A stretch of 7,906 bases of DNA from Acidobacteriota bacterium. GTDB taxonomy: Bacteria; Acidobacteriota; Polarisedimenticolia; QHYA01. The DNA is taken from the NCBI GenBank assembly GCA_003223995.1, contig QHYA01000133.1, positions 1 through 7,906 on the forward strand. The letters run 5' to 3'. The translations under genes and the position numbers were made by a program. Positions 1-4,792 of this stretch are shown in pieces. The first letter of the stretch is position 1; the number at the start of each line of letters is the position of its first letter. Under the pieces are notes generated by a model, which worked only from the letters and a program-made list of their open reading frames with translations, had not been told where the DNA came from and did no database searches.

Positions 1-403
1 AGCCGCGGCGGATCATCTCCCGAACGTCGGCCGTGTCCCGGGCGTGTGCCCGCTCGATCTTGGCGAGCGCCTGCGCGTAGAGGTCGTAGTGAAGGAATGC
101 GACCCGCCCTTCCTGCTGGATGAAGAGGCTCCGCTCGCGCCATCCGGGCAACTCCGGAATGAAGTCCGCAGGACAGGCCAGTTCGATGTTGATGCGCAAG
201 CTCTCCTTGAGCGACGGGAGCGCGCGGAACAGACTCTCCTCCTCCGGGGCGATCTTCAGGTCCACATCGATGGTGGTCGGTCGCCAGCCCAGAAGCACGG
301 CCGTCGCGCCTCCTGTGAAGTAGACGCTCACCTCCGAGGCGGCAGCCTGCCCCAGGGCCTTCATGAACCGCTCGAGGCTCCCGCGATCGGTCAGTTCGCG
401 CAT
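1..403 (-). CDS. DUF6036-like nucleotidyltransferase, partial (C-terminus beyond window)
   Basis: The frame opens with ATG at 403 and stays open to the window edge, giving 134 residues. A nucleotidyltransferase core is visible: YFTGGATAVLLG (about residues 28-39), then TTIDVDL, so the Gly31-Gly32 pair is followed by Asp46-x-Asp48, the hGG...DhD metal-binding pattern of the polymerase-beta-like superfamily. Further on, ALAKIERAHARDTADV (112-127) matches the K-x-x-R...RD-x-x-DV segment I associate with DUF6036-type proteins. Such proteins are thought to transfer nucleotides, and some relatives are toxin or antitoxin parts; the substrate here is unknown. The start overlaps the end of the upstream small gene by 13 bases, so the two are probably co-translated. 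The C-terminal end is not seen, so completeness cannot be judged. Confidence 0.8.
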   Translation of the reverse strand, partial: MRELTDRGSLERFMKALGQAAASEVSVYFTGGATAVLLGWRPTTIDVDLKIAPEEESLFRALPSLKESLRINIELACPADFIPELPGWRERSLFIQQEGRVAFLHYDLYAQALAKIERAHARDTADVREMIRRG

Positions 404-693
404 TCGAGGGCTCTTTCGAAGCTGACAAGAGTGCGGATGAGGGCATTGTAGCGGGAATGAGCGGAGTCGGGGTCCTCCCGCGCCAGCAACGCGTACAGCC
501 TGTGCTCGGCATCGGCGATCGTGCTGTCGGGAACCGGTAGGCCCGCCCGTCTCAAGCGGGGCAATCCGATAGCGACGAGCAGTGCGGCCACGGTCTCGCG
601 GCCAGCGGCGAGATCCTCGATTCCCTGCCGGATCAGTTCCTCGCCCGGGAAGCGGTCTGCTAGCATCAGGGGAGATTGTACGCGGTGCCACAT
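391..693 (-). CDS. Small helical protein paired with the nucleotidyltransferase (function unknown)
   Basis: This is a 100-residue frame, or 91 residues if translation begins at the second in-frame ATG (664-666). The second start is attractive because the body of the protein begins there (MLADRFPGEELIRQGIEDL); neither ATG has a strong ribosome-binding site. The protein looks mostly alpha-helical, has no membrane segment or signal peptide, and ends in a conserved-looking SRYNALIRTLVSFERALE helix. I do not recognise a named family. Its TGA lies inside the start of the nucleotidyltransferase gene (13-base overlap), the layout of a two-gene toxin-antitoxin-like unit. Which partner would be the antitoxin, or whether the pair is one at all, cannot be told from sequence. 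Confidence 0.72.
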   Translation of the reverse strand: MWHRVQSPLMLADRFPGEELIRQGIEDLAAGRETVAALLVAIGLPRLRRAGLPVPDSTIADAEHRLYALLAREDPDSAHSRYNALIRTLVSFERALECAN

Positions 694-813
694 GTCGCGG
701 GGCGCCTCGGGGCCGGCAGGGCGGCGACGATGCCGTGCGCGCGCATAACGCCTAGGAAGAACCTTTTCCTCCGATTCGTGCTAGCATGATGCTTCGGCTC
801 GATCCCCATCAGC

Positions 814-890
814 GTGCCCGTAGCTCAGCTGGATAGAGCACCAGCCTCCGGAGCTGGGGGTCGGAGGTTCGAATCCTCTCGGGCACGCCA
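814..890 (+). tRNA. tRNA-Arg (anticodon CCG)
   Basis: A full cloverleaf can be drawn. The acceptor arm GTGCCCG (814-820) pairs with CGGGCAC (880-886), with discriminator G887 and an encoded CCA at 888-890. The D arm is GCTC/GAGC, the anticodon arm CCAGC/GCTGG with loop CTCCGGA, and the T arm GGAGG-TTCGAAT-CCTCT. The anticodon CCG (848-850) reads the Arg codon CGG. It lies 168 bases before the DnaJ-like gene. No convincing -35/-10 pair was found upstream; TAGCAT at 782-787 is a weak candidate for -10. Confidence 0.97.
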
Positions 891-1022
891 GCCGCATGCT
901 CATCAGTCGGCACGCAGCGCTCCAGCCGCCGCAACCGCAGACCCACACCAGGACGCTTCTGCCGCGATCGCCCGCCTCATCTTCATTCGAGGCATCCTCA
1001 AGTTTCGGGCTGATGGGTGGGG

Positions 1023-1046
1023 GATAATAAGCTCCATTCGTGGAGG
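1023..1046 (+). promoter_or_regulatory. Possible -10 element and ribosome-binding site of the DnaJ-like gene
   Basis: GATAAT (1023-1028) matches five of six bases of the sigma-70 -10 consensus, and GGAGG (1042-1046) lies 11 bases before the ATG at 1058. No good -35 hexamer sits 16-18 bases upstream of the -10, and I see neither a CIRCE inverted repeat nor a clear sigma-32 promoter. Heat-shock control is therefore not supported. The ribosome-binding site is convincing; the -10 is tentative. Confidence 0.4.
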
Positions 1047-1057
1047 GGTTCCGGTCG

Positions 1058-2104
1058 ATGGCCGTCAAGAGCAAGGATTACTACCAGGTGCTCGGTGTCG
1101 GTAGAGATGCCTCGAAGGCCCATATAAAGGCGGCGTACCGGAAGCTCGCCCGGAAATACCATCCCGATTTCAACCCCGGCAACAAGGAGGCAGAGGAGCG
1201 CTTCAAGGAGGTCCAGGAGGCCTATGACGTGCTGAGCGACCCCGAGAAGCGGAAGAAATACGACCAGTATGGTGAGAACTGGCAGAAGGCCGCGGAGGGA
1301 TTCACACCACCTCCAGGCTGGGAAGGATTCCGCACCAGGTCAGGAACCAGATCCGGAGGATTCGATTTCGGCGACTTGGGGGATCTCGGTTTCGGCGGAG
1401 GGGGCCTGGGGGACATCTTCGAAGAGCTGCGAAGCCGCACAGGACGGGCGGGGTGGGCGGGGCGCCCCCGCGCGCGGCGCGGTCAGGATGTCGAGGCCGA
1501 GCTGGAATTGTCCCTGGAAGAAGCTCATTCGGGAGGACGCAAGACCCTCAATATCCGGGCGGCCGAGACCTGTCCGACATGCCGGGGGGCTGGTGTGCTG
1601 CAGGGTGACCGAATCTGCCCGGAATGCAGCGGGGAGGGGACCGTTCTTCGGACAAAGCCGATAGAGGTGAATTTCCCCCGGGGTATCCGCGACGGCACGA
1701 CGATGCGCCTGCGGGGACAGGGGAGCCAAGGCACCGGCAGCGCTCCGCCGGGGGACCTGCTCCTGACCATCCGGCTGCGTCCCCATCCGATCCTTGCCGT
1801 GAGCGGAGACGACCTTGAAGTGACGGCACCGGTTGCACCCTGGGAGGCGGTGCTGGGGACGAAGATCGAGGTGCCTACCATCGGTGGAAAGGTGGAGGTG
1901 ACTGTTCCTCCCGGGTCTCAGGCCGACCAGAGACTGCGGCTGCGAGGTCAGGGGTTGAACAAGCGGCGCGGAGGGCGCGGCGACCAGTACGTGCGGCTCA
2001 TGATCGTGGTTCCCCAGCATGTGAGCGAGAGAGAGCGGCAGCTATACGACGAGCTCCGCCGCATCTCCCGCTTCGATCCTCGGACGGAGCAGGGGAGCCG
2101 CTGA
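1058..2104 (+). CDS. J-domain co-chaperone with DnaJ C-terminal domain and a single four-cysteine zinc site
   Basis: This 348-residue protein should stimulate the ATPase of a DnaK-type Hsp70 and deliver unfolded clients to it in the cytoplasm. The J domain covers about residues 6-71 and holds the HPD tripeptide at 35-37 in KYHPDFNPGN. A Gly/Phe-rich linker follows (about 86-125). The DnaJ C-terminal substrate-binding and dimerisation region runs from about 143 to 320. Only CPTCRGAG (from Cys172) and CPECSGEG (from Cys187) are present, so there is one possible zinc site where classical DnaJ has four CxxCxGxG repeats and two sites. This makes it intermediate between DnaJ and CbpA. ATG 1058 is chosen because GGAGG precedes it and the J domain begins just after; an in-frame GTG at 1040 would add six residues of no apparent value. 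No dnaK or grpE is in the window. Confidence 0.95.
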   Translation: MAVKSKDYYQVLGVGRDASKAHIKAAYRKLARKYHPDFNPGNKEAEERFKEVQEAYDVLSDPEKRKKYDQYGENWQKAAEGFTPPPGWEGFRTRSGTRSGGFDFGDLGDLGFGGGGLGDIFEELRSRTGRAGWAGRPRARRGQDVEAELELSLEEAHSGGRKTLNIRAAETCPTCRGAGVLQGDRICPECSGEGTVLRTKPIEVNFPRGIRDGTTMRLRGQGSQGTGSAPPGDLLLTIRLRPHPILAVSGDDLEVTAPVAPWEAVLGTKIEVPTIGGKVEVTVPPGSQADQRLRLRGQGLNKRRGGRGDQYVRLMIVVPQHVSERERQLYDELRRISRFDPRTEQGSR

Positions 2105-2163
2105 CGCCGGGGCGGCAGGGGCGGAAACAGCAACGGCAGGAGTGGTGCAGCAGCGCCGGTCCG

Positions 2164-2193
2164 TTGCCAGCCTCTCTTTCGCTAGCGTAGGAT
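2164..2193 (+). promoter_or_regulatory. Sigma-70-type promoter of the tRNA-Arg(UCU)/tRNA-His pair
   Basis: TTGCCA (2164-2169, five of six matches to the -35 consensus) and TAGGAT (2188-2193, four of six matches to the -10 consensus) are separated by 18 bases. Transcription would begin about 6-9 bases before the mature 5' end of tRNA-Arg at 2202. Both tRNAs follow with only 9 bases between them, so they are probably one transcript. The pair could also receive readthrough from the DnaJ-like gene, which ends 60 bases before the -35, as I see no clear terminator between them. Confidence 0.5.
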
Positions 2194-2201
2194 TATGTGG
2201 C

Positions 2202-2278
2202 GCGCCTGTAGCTCAATTGGATAGAGCGGCAGCCTTCTAAGCTGCGGGTTGGGGGTTCGATTCCCTCCAGGCGTACCA
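2202..2278 (+). tRNA. tRNA-Arg (anticodon UCU)
   Basis: The acceptor arm GCGCCTG (2202-2208) pairs with CAGGCGT (2268-2274), with one G-U pair at the end. Discriminator A2275 is followed by encoded CCA (2276-2278). The anticodon arm is GCAGC/GCTGC with loop CTTCTAA, giving anticodon TCT at 2236-2238, which reads AGA and possibly AGG. AGA/AGG are usually rare codons in GC-rich genomes. The T loop has the usual TTCGATT. The gene is 9 bases before tRNA-His and shares its promoter. Confidence 0.97.
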
Positions 2279-2287
2279 GTCAAGTAT

Positions 2288-2364
2288 GGTGAGTGTAGCT
2301 CAGTCGGTAGAGCTCCTGACTGTGGATCAGGCGGCCGTGGGTTCGAGCCCCACCACTCACCCCA
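2288..2364 (+). tRNA. tRNA-His (anticodon GUG), site of island integration
   Basis: GTGAGTG (2289-2295) pairs with CACTCAC (2354-2360). The extra G at 2288 (G-1) faces C2361 (C73), the identity pair for histidyl-tRNA synthetase, and an encoded CCA follows (2362-2364). The anticodon arm is CCTGA/TCAGG with loop CTGTGGA and anticodon GTG at 2322-2324. The gene looks fully functional. Its 3' part, from the first base of the anticodon loop onward, is repeated at 3911-3960. That is expected if an element integrated here and rebuilt the 3' end of the tRNA. Confidence 0.97.
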
Positions 2365-2369
2365 ATCCA
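2320..2369 (+). repeat. Direct repeat copy 1 (att-like), inside tRNA-His
   Basis: These 50 bases run from the anticodon loop of tRNA-His to 5 bases beyond its CCA. They match 3911-3960 at 49 of 50 positions; the one difference is G2334 against T3925, in the variable region of the tRNA. The copies are 1591 bp apart in the same orientation. Weaker similarity, with an indel, seems to continue for about 16 more bases (GTT..TTC..CT..CTTGA). Anticodon-loop to 3'-end segments of tRNAs are classic crossover sites for tyrosine recombinases. Confidence 0.9.
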
Positions 2370-2425
2370 GTTCCTTCGCTTCTTGAAGTCGGGGTAAATG
2401 GCCGGGGCGCGATAAAGCGAAGAAC
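2370..2425. repeat. Imperfect inverted repeat next to the tRNA-His att copy
   Basis: GTTCCTTCGCTT (2370-2381) is complementary to AAGCGAAGAAC (2415-2425), with one bulged C and 33 bases between the arms. The left arm starts at the first base after the 50-bp direct repeat. The structure sits between the convergent ends of tRNA-His and the ATPase gene. It has no T-run on either side, so a standard rho-independent terminator is not supported; it could be a transcript-end hairpin or a recombinase or accessory-protein site. Confidence 0.45.
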
Positions 2426-2463
2426 AGGCGGTCAGGAGCCTGCTCGCAAACCTGGTTGAGGCT

Positions 2464-3663
2464 TCAATATCTCCAGTCGTCGCCCGGCATGATTCGGCGC
2501 ATGAACTCATCGAACAGCGGGACCGTAAAAGCCGTGTCACCGTGACTCGGGCTCCAGATCATTCCCTTCGCGATCAACTGGCTACGCGTCGGGCCCAGCG
2601 AGGTTACCTTGCGCTTGAGTATGAGCGCGATGTCCCCCGAACGATGCGGCCCTGCTCCGAGGTCAGCCATGGCACGCAAGTATTTTTTCTCGACGGGCGT
2701 AAGCCGGTCGAATCTCACGCGGAAGAAACTGTCGTCGAGGGCTGCGATGGCCGCCTTTGATGCGACGTCTACATCGTGACGAGTGATCGGCGAAGCTTCT
2801 GCCGCATCCCAGGCGTGCTTGCCCCACTCCTGAAGAAAATACGGGTAGCCCCGGGTATCCCTCACGATCTGCACGAGGGCGTCTTCGTCCACATTGACGT
2901 TTTGCGCCATAACTGGTTTCTCGATCGCCTGCCTCGCTGCAGGTTCGAGCAGCGGTCCGATTCCTGGAAAATCGAACAGGCGCTCCGCGTAGGACTTGGC
3001 GCGACCCATCTGCCCCCTGAGCTGAGGCAGACCCGCGCCGATCAGCACGACCGGAACACGACGTTGTGCCGTCCGATGGAGCGCCACGATGAGTGCCGCT
3101 AGCTCTTCCTCCGTGACGTACTGCAGCTCGTCGATGAAGAGTACGAGTGCGGTGCCCGCTTTCTGTGCGGCGGCGCCGGCGGCCTCCAGCAAGGCTTGCA
3201 GATCGTGCTCCAGATCGCCATTGTCGGCGAGTCCCGGCTCTGGATCGAAGTCGAACCCGACCTCTATGTCGTGATACTTGACCTTCAGCGCCTTTGCGAA
3301 TCCGGCGAGGCCTCGCAGAGCTCGCTGAGAAAGGTCCTTCGCTTGTTCATTCCTGGAAAGGCGCAACAAGGCTTGCCGCAACTCAGGCGCAAGCAGTGCG
3401 GGCAAGGAACGATTCTCGGGCGCCTCGATGCGAACGGTCTGAATGCCTGTCGCCTCCGTTTCGTCGCGCACACGATCGAGCAGAACGGTCTTGCCGACCC
3501 CCCTGAGTCCTACCATCAGAAGGCTCTTCGTAGGCAGGCCCAGGCGCACTCTTTCGACTACTACGCGAGCGGTTTCGCGCAGCTCTTCGCGCCCCGCCAG
3601 TTCTGGTGGCTGGGTCCCGGCACCAGGGCTGAAGGGATTCCGGACGCGGTCCACGGTCGTCAA
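2464..3663 (-). CDS. AAA/STAND-like ATP-binding protein, solo island cargo
   Basis: This 399-residue P-loop ATPase has its Walker A at 52-59 (GLRGVGKT), Walker B at 173-179 (LVLFIDE) and a sensor-1-like strand VVLIGAGLPQL (205-215). A GYPYFLQEWG motif (272-281) and a C-terminal winged-helix-like region (about 320-395) follow. The order resembles Orc1/Cdc6-like and STAND ATPases (AAA_16-type domain). The N-terminal NPFSPGAGTQPPELAGRE stretch is typical of a widespread set of standalone ATP-binding proteins whose role I do not know. There is no membrane segment. The first usable codon is TTG at 3663, with a stop just upstream (TAA at 3676-3678); GTG at codon 4 is an equal candidate. Neither has a Shine-Dalgarno, which suggests leaderless translation. 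The ends are intact and no frameshift is seen, so the gene looks functional. Defence or DNA-transaction roles are possible but unproven. Confidence 0.9.
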   Translation of the reverse strand: MTTVDRVRNPFSPGAGTQPPELAGREELRETARVVVERVRLGLPTKSLLMVGLRGVGKTVLLDRVRDETEATGIQTVRIEAPENRSLPALLAPELRQALLRLSRNEQAKDLSQRALRGLAGFAKALKVKYHDIEVGFDFDPEPGLADNGDLEHDLQALLEAAGAAAQKAGTALVLFIDELQYVTEEELAALIVALHRTAQRRVPVVLIGAGLPQLRGQMGRAKSYAERLFDFPGIGPLLEPAARQAIEKPVMAQNVNVDEDALVQIVRDTRGYPYFLQEWGKHAWDAAEASPITRHDVDVASKAAIAALDDSFFRVRFDRLTPVEKKYLRAMADLGAGPHRSGDIALILKRKVTSLGPTRSQLIAKGMIWSPSHGDTAFTVPLFDEFMRRIMPGDDWRY

Positions 3664-3720
3664 TTTATACGGATATTAGGTAAATTACAAGCATTAAATA
3701 AACTCCCTAATTTTCTTCAA
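3664..3720 (-). promoter_or_regulatory. AT-rich promoter region of the ATPase gene
   Basis: Positions 3661-3720 contain only 15 G/C of 60 bases, in sharp contrast to the flanks. On the minus strand TATAAA (plus 3664-3669) is a strong -10 candidate directly before the TTG start and 9 bases before the GTG at codon 4. That spacing would give a leaderless mRNA. The -35 is unclear: TTGTAA lies 15 bases upstream, shorter than usual. An inverted repeat ATTAGG (3675-3680) / CCTAAT (3706-3711) lies around it and could be an operator. Confidence 0.5.
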
Positions 3721-3910
3721 ATTCAGGGCCCCAAGCAGACTGTCAGACGAGTGGGAGCCGCGACTCAAGCATGCCTTGGCTGGCCGGCAGGCTCTCGGCC
3801 CCGCCCGGGGGCCGTTCGAGTAGTAATGACTGTGTTGGATAGACGCTACTGATGTTGATCTACGTCACGAAAGCATCGAAACCCCGCGCCCTTCCTGAAA
3901 TTCTCCATGC
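3721..3910. other. Non-coding stretch of the island with a GC-rich palindrome
   Basis: I see no believable gene on either strand between the AT-rich promoter and the tRNA-His fragment. CGGCCCC (3796-3802) and GGGGCCG (3808-3814) form a perfect 7-bp stem with a 5-base loop; no T-run follows on either strand, so it is not an obvious terminator. This is where an integrase gene would often lie relative to the att site, yet the short frames here show no tyrosine-recombinase motif. Confidence 0.5.
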
Positions 3911-3960
3911 CTGTGGATCAGGCGTCCGTGGGTTCGAGCCCCACCACTCACCCCAATCCA
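3911..3960 (+). repeat. Direct repeat copy 2: displaced 3' fragment of tRNA-His (att-like)
   Basis: This is the partner of 2320-2369, identical at 49 of 50 bases, and includes the anticodon-loop start, the T arm, CACTCAC, C73, CCA and ATCCA. The sequence before it (CCTGAAATTCTCCATGC) has no D arm or 5' acceptor strand, so it cannot fold as a tRNA. It is the fragment left at the far end of an island integrated into tRNA-His. Confidence 0.9.
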
Positions 3961-4069
3961 AGTTGTTCACTGCTTGAGCCACCTCCGGTTCATCGGGATG
4001 AGAAGAGTTCTGAGAGGGATTGTGCTGATGCGGATCTGTTGGGTCTCTCGAGTTGGAAAAGCCAGACGA

Positions 4070-4213
4070 TTATTCGGGGGGAAGATCCTCCGGCTCGTGC
4101 TCGCGGATTCGGCTTGGCTCGACCACCCAGAGCTTGCCTCGTAAGGTCCCGGCCTCCAGAGCATCGAGCAGACCCTCCGCGAGACGGGAGTTCTCGTCGA
4201 ACTTGAACTTCAT
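4070..4213 (-). pseudogene. DUF5615 (PIN-like) toxin remnant with a large in-frame internal deletion
   Basis: The frame starts with ATG at 4213, overlapping the DUF433 stop by 4 bases (ATGA), and encodes 47 residues. It opens MKFKFDENSRLAEGLLDALE, which fits the N-terminal strand-helix of DUF5615 proteins (usually MKF..DEN, with the first acidic residue of the PIN-like fold). It then passes directly to TLRGKLWVVEPSRIREHE, which fits their extreme C-terminus. Full-length members are normally about 110-120 residues, so roughly 65-75 middle residues are missing, including the later acidic residues of the active site. The reading frame is kept, so a short protein could still be made, but it should have no nuclease activity. 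Family match is from memory of the conserved ends. Confidence 0.65.
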
Positions 4214-4407
4214 TTGCTCGGCGTGATGGGGATCGGAACGAAACGCTCCCGGCTCATTTCCGAACCGTAGGCAATGCAAGCGAGGACATCGTCTCGCGTG
4301 AGGCTGGGGTACTCCCTGAGAAGCTCCTCAACCGATTCGCCCGATGCCAGTAGGTCCAGCACGAGGGGCCGCGGGGAGCTGGATCTTATGCCATTTCGCC
4401 AGACCAC
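4210..4407 (-). pseudogene. DUF433 antitoxin-like gene with degraded N-terminus
   Basis: The C-terminal two thirds, LVLDLLASGESVEELLREYP then SLTRDDVLACIAYGSEMSRERFVPI, is a clear DUF433 core, a small helix-turn-helix-like protein usually paired with DUF5615 toxins. Here it overlaps the DUF5615 remnant by 4 bases, the usual pairing. The normal N-terminal GGKPVIRGTRI-type motif is not readable: the frame gives PPVVWRNGIRSSSPRP instead. A possible NTFGG piece of the start lies about 35 bases upstream in a different frame, and an in-frame TGA blocks further extension. The first available start is GTG at 4407 without a good ribosome-binding site. I read this as a 5'-damaged or frameshifted gene; a divergent working protein of 65 residues is the alternative. 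Confidence 0.65.
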
Positions 4408-4418
4408 CGGCGGATCCC

Positions 4419-4438
4419 ACCGAAGGTGTTCCTTCGGT
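4419..4438. terminator. Perfect 8-bp hairpin downstream of the membrane-protein gene
   Basis: ACCGAAGG (4419-4426) and CCTTCGGT (4431-4438) form an uninterrupted 8-bp stem with a 4-base loop. On the minus strand it lies about 50 bases after the end of the trp-aroF-membrane gene block, so it could end that transcript. It is not followed by a T-run on either strand, so intrinsic termination is doubtful. It also overlaps the region where the DUF433 start should be. Confidence 0.4.
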
Positions 4439-4486
4439 CAATACAACGGCGATACAAAACGACGTTCTGAGATCGCGCCTCGGAGT

Positions 4487-4792
4487 TTAGGGCCGAGGAG
4501 ACGGGGGAGGCGCCGCGACTGCGGGCGCCGGCACCAGGGGATGTGGCACACGATAGAGCCTCCAGGGTCCGGATGTTGTCAGTGGGACCAAACCGACACT
4601 CTCGAAGAATCGGCGATGCACCGCCTCGCCACCGTTTATCAGTGCGAAGTCGAAAAAGGCGAAATCGGAACGCCGGACACTCTGCGGCACCCACCTGAGA
4701 CCAGGCGTCCAACCGGCCTGGCGCGGCGGCTGATATACCACCAGGCTGGGCGCATAGTCGGCAAAGGAAAAGCTTAGCGTCCCGCCGTGGTG
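4487..4792 (-). pseudogene. C-terminal piece of the frameshifted membrane protein
   Basis: In the frame next to that of the membrane-protein gene, reading continues as HHGGTLSFSFADYAPSLVVY from 4792 and on to a TAA at 4487-4489. The last part includes RSDFAFFDFALINGGEAV and GPWRLYRVPHPL, followed by an Ala/Pro-rich tail. About 101 residues are encoded. The composition fits the soluble C-terminal end of the membrane protein, in which a compact domain follows the last membrane helix. No good start codon with a ribosome-binding site precedes it (only GTG at 4741), so it is unlikely to be a gene of its own. Confidence 0.7.

Larger units (their letters stand above)
2370..3960. mobile_element. Putative tRNA-His-integrated mini-island carrying one ATPase gene
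   Basis: The segment is bounded by the intact tRNA-His on the left and by a 50-bp copy of its 3' end on the right, giving a 1591-bp unit. Its only clear gene is the minus-strand ATPase; its flanks include a strongly AT-rich patch unlike the surrounding GC-rich DNA. The duplication geometry is what site-specific integration at a tRNA leaves behind. No integrase, excisionase, relaxase or replication gene is recognisable in it. It may be a deleted remnant, an element moved by a recombinase supplied elsewhere, or a segment duplicated by another route. The boundaries are fairly secure; the mobile nature is inferred. Confidence 0.6.

Noticed and set aside
891..1057. CIRCE or sigma-32 control of the DnaJ-like gene
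   Set aside because: No TTAGCACTC-N9-GAGTGCTAA repeat and no convincing CTTGAA/CCCCAT pair can be found.
781..1104. Frames running through tRNA-Arg on both strands
   Set aside because: Translation of a tRNA gene produces typical spurious peptides; the cloverleaf is complete.
1340..2020. Long minus-strand frame opposite the DnaJ-like gene
   Set aside because: It is a shadow of a high-GC coding region; the plus strand carries unmistakable J-domain and cysteine motifs.
3196..3852. Plus-strand open frame of 218 codons across the ATPase gene and its promoter
   Set aside because: It is antisense to a gene with clear Walker motifs and shows no domain of its own.
3911..3960. A second tRNA-His gene
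   Set aside because: Only the 3' part from the anticodon loop is present; no D arm or 5' acceptor strand precedes it.
3664..4069. Integrase or excisionase gene expected near the att copy
   Set aside because: All frames in this stretch are short and none shows the Arg-His-x-x-Arg-Tyr pattern of tyrosine recombinases or a serine-recombinase start.
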